From NCBI RefSeq assembly GCF_901447495.1, contig NZ_CABDWS010000013.1, positions 1 to 50,601 of the forward strand: 50,601 nucleotides of DNA. Direction: 5' to 3'. Positions 45,008 through 50,601 of the stretch are shown here, piece after piece. This stretch comes from Haloimpatiens lingqiaonensis. GTDB lineage: Bacteria > Bacillota > Clostridia > Clostridiales > Clostridiaceae. How positions within the stretch are numbered: position 1 is the stretch's first letter; each line of letters opens with the position of its first letter. A program made the translations under genes and the position numbers. The notes beneath the pieces are model-generated. The model searched no databases. It was not told where the DNA came from and was given only the letters and a program-made list of their open reading frames with translations.

Positions 45008-45964
45008 ATGTTCGGTAATATTCGCAACAAACTTAATAATATTTGGAACATCATTGATAACATTTGGAATAACTATGGATATTTAATTTTTGGAGGTTTT
45101 TTTGCAATAAGTGCTTGTATAGCGCTATTTAATGGTCAATCTACTACTAGCATTATATATACATTAATGCTTGCATTTGCTGGATTCACAGCAAAAAAAG
45201 ACTTAAAAAAAGATGTACGAGCTATAAATTTTTTAATATGGTGTATACCAATAATGGCATTTCTAATGTTTATTCAAAAACATGGATATACTATATGGGG
45301 AAAAGTATTGCAATGGCAGATGACAAAAGGGTTGGGCTGGAACTGGAACGAAACCTTTAAAAATATTCCTTTTAATGATGCTAGCTTTACAAGAATCTAT
45401 CAAGCTAAATGGCTAAATGATTTTTTCACTTTTGTCTATAATAATGGATTTGTAGTTCCTGTACTAATTCCTATATATAGAGCTGTTTTGTGTAAGGATA
45501 AGAGAAAAATGATAAGATATATTCTCTCAGCTCATGTATTGCAAATCTTTTTAATAAGCCCTTTTTATGCAGCAATACGTCTTCAAGAAGTTTGGTATGT
45601 GCTTGGAAATCCTGACAGACTTCAAAGGAACTTTACACCGCAGCAAGCAGCTGGATGGACACTAAACTGTTTTCCATCTATGCATACTTCCATAGCTTTT
45701 GCCATGTTTCTAGTGGTTTTACATGAAAAAGATAAGATATTTAAATATGCTTGGTCTTTTTTCTGTTTAAGCGTAGTTTATTCTACCATGTACATGGAAA
45801 TACATTGGGTAATAGACGTAATAGCTGGAATTGTACTAGCCTTAGTAACTGTTAAATTAGTAGATTTTATTTTTAAACTCTTTGATAATGCGATTTTAAA
45901 CAAAACATCTAAAGCAAAGATTAATTACTTGTACTGTAATCCTGAAAAAAAAATAAAATTTTAA
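45008..45964 (+). CDS. PAP2-family membrane phosphatase/phosphotransferase
   Basis: This 318-aa protein with about six transmembrane helices carries PAP2 superfamily motifs: NCFPSMHTSIAFA at about 213-225 and EIHWVIDVIAGIV at about 255-267. The first motif (KxxxxxxRP) is not obvious, which fits the PAP2_3/Aur1-like subgroup that moves phosphoalcohol headgroups between lipids. A true phosphatase is also possible. I chose the ATG at 45008 because AGGAGGTAGCT is directly upstream. The TTG 15 bp earlier precedes that site. It is monocistronic with a clear terminator. Confidence 0.85.
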   Translation: MFGNIRNKLNNIWNIIDNIWNNYGYLIFGGFFAISACIALFNGQSTTSIIYTLMLAFAGFTAKKDLKKDVRAINFLIWCIPIMAFLMFIQKHGYTIWGKVLQWQMTKGLGWNWNETFKNIPFNDASFTRIYQAKWLNDFFTFVYNNGFVVPVLIPIYRAVLCKDKRKMIRYILSAHVLQIFLISPFYAAIRLQEVWYVLGNPDRLQRNFTPQQAAGWTLNCFPSMHTSIAFAMFLVVLHEKDKIFKYAWSFFCLSVVYSTMYMEIHWVIDVIAGIVLALVTVKLVDFIFKLFDNAILNKTSKAKINYLYCNPEKKIKF

Positions 45965-45970
45965 AATAAA

Positions 45971-46003
45971 AAACTAGACTTTTTACATTATTAAGTCTAG
46001 TTT
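45971..46003. terminator. Bidirectional terminator between the PAP2 gene and tRNA-Leu
   Basis: AAACTAGACTT pairs with AAGTCTAGTTT over 11 bp. T's follow on the plus strand and the opposite strand is also T-rich. It serves the PAP2 gene and the convergent tRNA-Leu. Confidence 0.85.
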
Positions 46004-46026
46004 TTTATTTTATCCTATGTAATTTT

Positions 46027-46113
46027 TGGTGCAGATGATGGGACTTGAACCCATACGTCCTTACGGACACTACCCCCTCAAGATAGCGCGTCTGCCGATT
46101 CCGCCACACCTGC
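46027..46113 (-). tRNA. tRNA-Leu (anticodon GAG)
   Basis: The 87-nt minus-strand sequence begins GCAGGTGTGGCGGAATCGGC and ends CATCTGCACCA with CCA encoded. The anticodon loop TTGAGGG is closed by CTATC/GGTAG and places GAG at 34-36. The long variable arm (TGTCCGTAAGGACGT) is class II and typical of leucine. The T-arm is GGGTTCAAGTCCC. Confidence 0.95.
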
Positions 46114-46153
46114 ATAATATTAAATTTTCAATTTTAAATTTTACATTTATTTT

Positions 46154-46287
46154 ATAAACAGATCTCTAACCTTCAGATGGAGTTTTTACTCCAACTGAAG
46201 GTTAGAGATCGTTATCCAGGGACGTAGCTGCCGTTATCTCCCACTTTATTAGAAGTGGGAGTGTTACGGCAGGTAGTCATGGGATAA
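46154..46287. repeat. Two-hairpin intergenic repeat, copy 5 (chimeric hairpin B)
   Basis: Hairpin A (46161-46210) is of the GATCTC/GAGATC kind. Hairpin B again has a GGGACGTAGC left arm and a GGTAGTCAT right arm, as in copy 2. The element starts about 40 bp upstream of the tRNA-Leu gene, in the place where its promoter would be expected. Confidence 0.9.
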
Positions 46288-46311
46288 ATACAAAAATTCA
46301 ATTATATACTA

Positions 46312-46923
46312 TTATTTAGAACTTATATGAAAGTTTTTAAACATATCCTTAATTAACTGAGTTTTATTTTTTCTTTGATTGTTATACAAGGTTTTGTATA
46401 TATTGTGACTAATCTTTACCTTCTTTACATATTTATCTGTTTCTTTAAAAGGTATATAATGAAGATTTTTCCCATCCTTGGAGTGTTCAGGGTCTTTTAG
46501 CCACTTTGAAACTCTTCCTCTACCTGCATTATAAGCTGCTAGTACTAAATCCATATCCTTAAATTCCTTTTGAAGATTTTTCACATACCAACATCCCATT
46601 TTAATATTGGTTTCTGGGTTATAAAGTATATTTTCTTGAAAATTTATCATTTGCATTTTTTCTGATATCCACTTTGCAGTTTCAGGTGTTAACTGCATGA
46701 GTCCATAGGCATCTTTATTGGATTTAGCTCTATCATTAAAATTACTTTCAGTCTTTATTATAGCAGCTATAAGCATAGGATCTAATTCATTTTCTTTTGA
46801 ATATCTCTCTATATATTCTTTATATTTATATGGGTACATGTTTTTAGCTATATTTTCTACATTTAAAATTGCTAAAATTACTGCAAATATTATAATAATT
46901 AAAACCAATTTTCTTTTTTTCAT
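46312..46923 (-). CDS. Membrane-anchored lytic transglycosylase (SLT domain)
   Basis: This 203-aa protein has an N-terminal signal anchor (about 5-22) and a single soluble-lytic-transglycosylase domain (about 38-185). Catalytic Glu59 is in IIKTESNFND. GLMQLTPETA at about 74-83 and AAYNAGRGRV at about 134-143 follow. It cleaves glycan strands to 1,6-anhydro-muropeptides. The ATG overlaps the coaE stop (ATGA), so the two are translationally coupled. The coaE-SLT pairing is common in clostridia. Confidence 0.94.
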   Translation of the reverse strand: MKKRKLVLIIIIFAVILAILNVENIAKNMYPYKYKEYIERYSKENELDPMLIAAIIKTESNFNDRAKSNKDAYGLMQLTPETAKWISEKMQMINFQENILYNPETNIKMGCWYVKNLQKEFKDMDLVLAAYNAGRGRVSKWLKDPEHSKDGKNLHYIPFKETDKYVKKVKISHNIYKTLYNNQRKNKTQLIKDMFKNFHISSK

Positions 46924-47528
46924 AGGTGGCCCTCATCCTTTTTAATCATTGCTATTATATAATTTATCTGATTTATTGTACTAATTAAATCTTTACTATT
47001 ATCTATTACAAAGTCCACATATTTCTTTTTTTCTTCCAAATCCATTTGCGAATTTGTTCTATCTAAAACCTGTTTTCTTGTAAAGTTATCTCGCTTCATA
47101 ACTCTTTCTATTTGAGTTTCTCTATCTACCCAAATCAATATATTCTTGTGCATATGCTTATATATACCTTGCTCAATTAGCGTAGGAGCATCTAATATAC
47201 ATATATCTTCTCCAGCCTCTTCGTAGGTTTTAAATCTTAAGTCTATTTCTTTTTTTATATATGGCATTATTATACCTTCTAGGGCTTTTCGTCTTTCTTC
47301 ATGCATAAAAATAAAATTTCCAAGTTCTCTTCTTTTTAAATTGCCCTGGTTATCAAAAAATTCTTCCCCAAAGGTTTCTTTTATTTTTTCTTTTATTTTT
47401 GGATATATATTCAAAACCTCTCTGGCTATAAAATCTGCATCAATAATTTTAATACCCTTATCCTTCAATATATTAGAAATAGTACTTTTACCACTACCTA
47501 CCCCACCAGTTAGTCCTATTTTAAGCAC
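46920..47528 (-). CDS. coaE: Dephospho-CoA kinase
   Basis: This 202-aa P-loop kinase carries out the last step of coenzyme A synthesis. The Walker A GLTGGVGSGKST is at 5-16, DADFIAREV at about 34-42, DAPTLIEQG at about 110-118 and RDNFTRKQVLDR at about 140-151. The length is normal. It lies 88 bp downstream of polA, in the usual Firmicutes order polA-coaE. Confidence 0.96.
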   Translation of the reverse strand: MLKIGLTGGVGSGKSTISNILKDKGIKIIDADFIAREVLNIYPKIKEKIKETFGEEFFDNQGNLKRRELGNFIFMHEERRKALEGIIMPYIKKEIDLRFKTYEEAGEDICILDAPTLIEQGIYKHMHKNILIWVDRETQIERVMKRDNFTRKQVLDRTNSQMDLEEKKKYVDFVIDNSKDLISTINQINYIIAMIKKDEGHL

Positions 47529-47616
47529 AAAATCACCCCATTACTTTAGTCGAGAGTGAAGAATGGAACGTTGAGAGTTAAAATTCCAATTCCCCACTTG
47601 CAATTATAAGTTCAAG

Positions 47617-50223
47617 TTATTTAGCTCCATACCAGTTTTCACCTACATTAATATCCACCTCTAAAGGCACTGAAAGTTTTACCACATTTTCCATTTCATC
47701 TTTTATCATGGATTTAACCTGTTCTAATTCATCTTTATATACATTTAAAATAAGCTCATCGTGTACTTGAAGTATTAAACTACTTTTTAAAGCTTTTTCA
47801 TTTAATTTTTTATACACATTTACCATGGCCATTTTAATTATATCCGCTGCACTTCCTTGAATAGGTGTGTTCATGGCAAGTCTCTCCCCAAAGGACTTAA
47901 CTATTTTATTAGATGAATTTATTTCCGGTATAAATCTTCTTCTATTTAGTATAGTTTCTACATAAGAATTTTCTTTTCCCTTTTCTATGATATTATCTAG
48001 ATATTCCTTAACCTTAGGGTATCTTTCAAAATAAGTGTCTATATATTGTTTAGCTTCCTTTTTAGACACTTTTATATCCTGTGAAAGGCTAAAGTCACTT
48101 ATACCATATACTATTCCAAAGTTTACAGCTTTAGCCCTGCTTCTCATAAGTGATGTAACCTGATCTATAGGTACTCCAAACACTTCAGATGCCGTTTTAG
48201 TATGTATATCACTATGATGCTTAAATGCATTTATCATATTTTCATCTCCAGCTATATGTGCAAGAACTCTAAGTTCAATTTGTGAATAGTCTGCAGATAA
48301 AATAACACATTCCTCATTTTCAGGAACAAAAACCTTCCTTATTTCTCTTCCCATTTCATATTTTATAGGTATATTTTGAAGATTAGGTTCTGTACTGGAA
48401 AGTCTCCCTGTGGTGGTAACTGTTTGATTAAAACTAGAGTGTATTTTACCATCCTCGTCTATTACATTTTTAAGTCCTTCCACATAGGTAGAATAAAGCT
48501 TTGTTATTTGTCTGTAATTCATTATTTTTTCTATAATAGGGTGCTTATCCAATAATTTTTCCAAAACCTCTGCATTAGTAGAATAACCTGTTTTAGTCTT
48601 TTTTACCACCGGTAAATCTAGCTTTTCAAACAATATTTTTCCTAATTGTTTAGGAGAATTTATATTAAACTCCTCTTGAGATAGTTCATAAATATCCCTT
48701 TTAAGTTCATCAATCTCTAAGCTAAACTTTTCACCTAATCCGTTTAATATTTCTCTGTTTACTTTGAATCCAAGGGTTTCCATGGAAGCTAATACTTCTA
48801 TCAGCGGCTGCTCCACTTTATATAAAAGCTCATTCATATTTAATTCTTCTATCTTTTCATGAAATACATCATTTAATTTCTCTAAAAGAATTACCTTTTT
48901 AATATTATCTTCTATTTCCTCTCCTTTTACACTTTTAAATAAATATTGTTCTAAAATATCTTCTAATTTATATTCCCCTTTAGAAGAATCAATTAGGTAG
49001 GCCTGTATTTCTGTATCAGATGCTAATCCCTTAAGCTCTATGCCCAGTTTTCTAAGAGCTGTATAAGCACTTTTTACTCCGTGAGAAATCTTTTTTATAT
49101 TTAAGTTTTCCATTATATCTTTTAAAATTTCAATGGTTTTTTCTCTGTTTTCCTCCATAAGTTTATCAACTGGTATAAAGAAATTTTCATTATTACAGTG
49201 AATATATATATCTTTCAAGTTACATTTAGAATATACAGTTTCATTTTCTATTTTAAATAGCACAAATATAGTTTCTTTAAAAAGCTTATAAAATTTCTTT
49301 AATTCTTCTACATCAGCTATTTCTTTATAGTTACACTGAATTTCTTCTTCATGTCCCCTTGGCAATTTGTCTAAAAAACTTTTAAATTGAAGTTTTATAA
49401 ATAATGTTCTAAGTCCTTCTATGTCAAAATTTTCTTTAGACCTTATGGAATCCATGTCTATTTCTATAGGAACTTCAGTTATTATGGTTGCTAATTTTTT
49501 ACTAAAAATAGCCTGTTCACTGAAATTAGTCAAGTTTTCCTTAAGCTTCTTTCCACTGATATTTTCTATATTCATAAGCACATTCTCTATGCTGCCGTAT
49601 TCCTTTATAAGCTTATAGGCTGTTTTCTCTCCTACTCCCGGCACCCCTGGTATATTGTCAGAAGTATCTCCCATAAGTCCCTTTACATCTATGAACTGTT
49701 TAGGCGTAACACCTAATTCCTCTATCATTCTTTTCTCATCATACACCTCTGTTTGAGTCATACCCTTTTTATTTATAATAACTTTAACATTATCCGTGGC
49801 TAGCTGAAGTGCATCCCTGTCTCCTGTAACTATGTAAACCTCTATTCCCTTTCCCTCTGAAAACACCGAAAGGGTTCCTATTAAATCATCCGCTTCAAAA
49901 CCTTCTATTTCAAATATATCTATAGCTAATTTATTTAATACTTCCTTAATTATTGGCATTTGCTCAGAAAGCTCTGGAGGCATCTTTTTTCTTCCTGCTT
50001 TATATTCACTATATTCTTTATGTCTAAAGGTAGGCGCCTTTTTATCAAAAGCACAAACTATATAATCAGGTTTTATTTCCTCTTTCATTTTAAAAAGCAT
50101 GCTTAAAAAACCATAAATAGCATTGGTGTGTATTCCTTCTGCATTTGTAAGTTCTGGCAAAGCATAAAAAGATCTGAACATTAAACTATTGCCATCTAAA
50201 ATCAGTAATTTTTCTTTATCCAT
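47617..50223 (-). CDS. polA: DNA polymerase I, proofreading domain apparently inactive
   Basis: This 868-aa enzyme acts in Okazaki fragment processing and repair. Residues 1-290 form the 5' nuclease (LLILDGNSLMFRSFYALP, GFEADDLIGT, GLMGDTSDNIPGVPGVGEKTA). Residues about 300-460 occupy the 3'-5' exonuclease position but lack the DxE of motif I and the other carboxylates. Proofreading is therefore probably absent, as in Geobacillus polymerase I. The polymerase domain (about 490-868) has motif A DYSQIELRVLAHIAGD, motif B RSRAKAVNFGIVYG and motif C LQVHDEL. GAGAGGAG precedes the ATG. Confidence 0.97.
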   Translation of the reverse strand: MDKEKLLILDGNSLMFRSFYALPELTNAEGIHTNAIYGFLSMLFKMKEEIKPDYIVCAFDKKAPTFRHKEYSEYKAGRKKMPPELSEQMPIIKEVLNKLAIDIFEIEGFEADDLIGTLSVFSEGKGIEVYIVTGDRDALQLATDNVKVIINKKGMTQTEVYDEKRMIEELGVTPKQFIDVKGLMGDTSDNIPGVPGVGEKTAYKLIKEYGSIENVLMNIENISGKKLKENLTNFSEQAIFSKKLATIITEVPIEIDMDSIRSKENFDIEGLRTLFIKLQFKSFLDKLPRGHEEEIQCNYKEIADVEELKKFYKLFKETIFVLFKIENETVYSKCNLKDIYIHCNNENFFIPVDKLMEENREKTIEILKDIMENLNIKKISHGVKSAYTALRKLGIELKGLASDTEIQAYLIDSSKGEYKLEDILEQYLFKSVKGEEIEDNIKKVILLEKLNDVFHEKIEELNMNELLYKVEQPLIEVLASMETLGFKVNREILNGLGEKFSLEIDELKRDIYELSQEEFNINSPKQLGKILFEKLDLPVVKKTKTGYSTNAEVLEKLLDKHPIIEKIMNYRQITKLYSTYVEGLKNVIDEDGKIHSSFNQTVTTTGRLSSTEPNLQNIPIKYEMGREIRKVFVPENEECVILSADYSQIELRVLAHIAGDENMINAFKHHSDIHTKTASEVFGVPIDQVTSLMRSRAKAVNFGIVYGISDFSLSQDIKVSKKEAKQYIDTYFERYPKVKEYLDNIIEKGKENSYVETILNRRRFIPEINSSNKIVKSFGERLAMNTPIQGSAADIIKMAMVNVYKKLNEKALKSSLILQVHDELILNVYKDELEQVKSMIKDEMENVVKLSVPLEVDINVGENWYGAK

Positions 50224-50256
50224 ATCCGTGCTCCTCTCTATGGTACATATAAATTC

Positions 50257-50286
50257 ATTATATCATAAAAACTGTTTATCTATTAA
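50257..50286 (-). promoter_or_regulatory. Candidate promoter of polA
   Basis: The extended -10 ATGATATAAT (hexamer 50262-50257) lies on the minus strand about 35 bp before the polA ATG. TTAATA sits 18 bp upstream as a weak -35. Confidence 0.5.
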
Positions 50287-50444
50287 TTTGCTAATTTTAA
50301 GACAATGACTCTATATTAATATTTTACACTTATATATAAAAACATTCACTTTATAATGTATTATTCATAAAAATTTATTATTTACTTAACTTCTTTAATT
50401 TAAGAAGTTGAAATACCAATTGTAGATTCAAATTCCTTGGCAGG

Positions 50445-50473
50445 AATATAGTTACAGTGTTTCACACTATATT
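50445..50473. other. Hairpin in the polA upstream gap
   Basis: AATATAGT pairs perfectly with ACTATATT around a 13-nt loop. A second small hairpin (AACTTCTT/AAGAAGTT) is at about 50390-50409. They follow the truncated ORF and could be its terminator region or the end of a mobile element. Neither has a clear T run. Nothing else is recognised between 50287 and 50500. Confidence 0.4.
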
Positions 50474-50500
50474 GGTCCTATAAATAACTTGAAAATTTTT

Positions 50501-50601
50501 CTAAGAAGCTAATTTCAGCTCATCAAGTATTAATTCTATGGGTACATTGTTTTTAGCTTGCTCATAAATAAAATGCACTAATTCTTTAGCCGCTAGGCTT
50601 T
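50501..50601 (-). CDS. C-terminal fragment of an unknown protein, truncated by the window edge
   Basis: On the minus strand one frame stays open from the right edge (codons from 50599) to a TAG at 50503-50501. It encodes 32 residues beginning SLAAKELVHFIYEQAKNN and ending in ELKLAS. The composition (amphipathic helix, no low complexity) looks like real coding sequence, and the other two minus-strand frames carry stops at once. No family can be named from this fragment. Confidence 0.5.
   Translation of the reverse strand, partial: SLAAKELVHFIYEQAKNNVPIELILDELKLAS

Overview
The window is a 50.6 kb piece of a low-GC, spore-forming Firmicutes chromosome. The gene set (clostridial-type selenocysteine machinery, SpoIVFA/SpoIVFB, AsnA under a T-box, GGAGG ribosome sites, frequent TTG and GTG starts) and the AT-rich intergenic repeats fit a Clostridium of the C. 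botulinum group I / C. sporogenes kind. That assignment is inference from content and style; no database was searched. I see no phage, CRISPR array, complete insertion sequence or toxin gene.

Layout. Positions 1-6,230 carry small accessory genes on both strands: flavin reductase-like, NifX-like, a LexA-peptidase/degenerate-helicase fusion, GIY-YIG, azoreductase, metallo-beta-lactamase fold, nucleotidyltransferase. Positions 6,355-12,926 hold a complete selenocysteine system on the minus strand: comEA, selD (itself read through an in-frame UGA), selA, selB and tRNA-Sec. About 1 kb of repeats separates selB from the tRNA. A D,D-carboxypeptidase follows on the plus strand (13,253-14,518). Positions 14,724-37,848 are a long minus-strand block of conserved Firmicutes housekeeping genes. 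In transcription order it reads maf, radC, mreBCD, mrdA, minCDE, rodA, mgsA, spoIVFA, spoIVFB, a radical SAM pair, rng, rplU, prp, rpmA, obg, yhbY, nadD, yqeK, an LCP transferase and an rluD-family gene. This block couples rod shape, septum placement, sporulation signalling and ribosome biogenesis. Positions 38,018-50,223 hold SPOR and NlpC/P60 proteins, a GNAT-like protein, pepA, a Met-rich possible coat protein, T-box-controlled asnA, a PAP2 membrane enzyme, tRNA-Leu(GAG), a lytic transglycosylase, coaE and polA. A truncated ORF enters from the right edge.

The most unusual material is between the genes. At least five intergenic repeat families recur. (1) A two-hairpin element has compensatory base changes and chimeric arms. 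(2) An element with conserved ends and a variable hairpin core is usually bordered by one kind of tandem repeat on each side. (3) A palindrome of about 270 bp lies behind selB, with a half copy 34 kb away. (4) A MITE-like element of about 96 bp sits at gene 3' ends. (5) Degenerate tandem tracts (AAGTAAGAAGTAAAA, ATATCAAATATC, ACTAGGTGCTAGG, CAATTGACAATTG) occur in many gaps. Two islands (6,600-7,490 and 41,660-42,540) are mosaics of the same modules.

The clearest biology is the Sec-containing SelD. Its first 33 codons, including UGA at codon 15, are missed by an ordinary ORF scan, and a SECIS-like hairpin directly follows the UGA. A good promoter and terminator flank tRNA-Sec. Operon limits, promoters and repeat functions are read from sequence alone.
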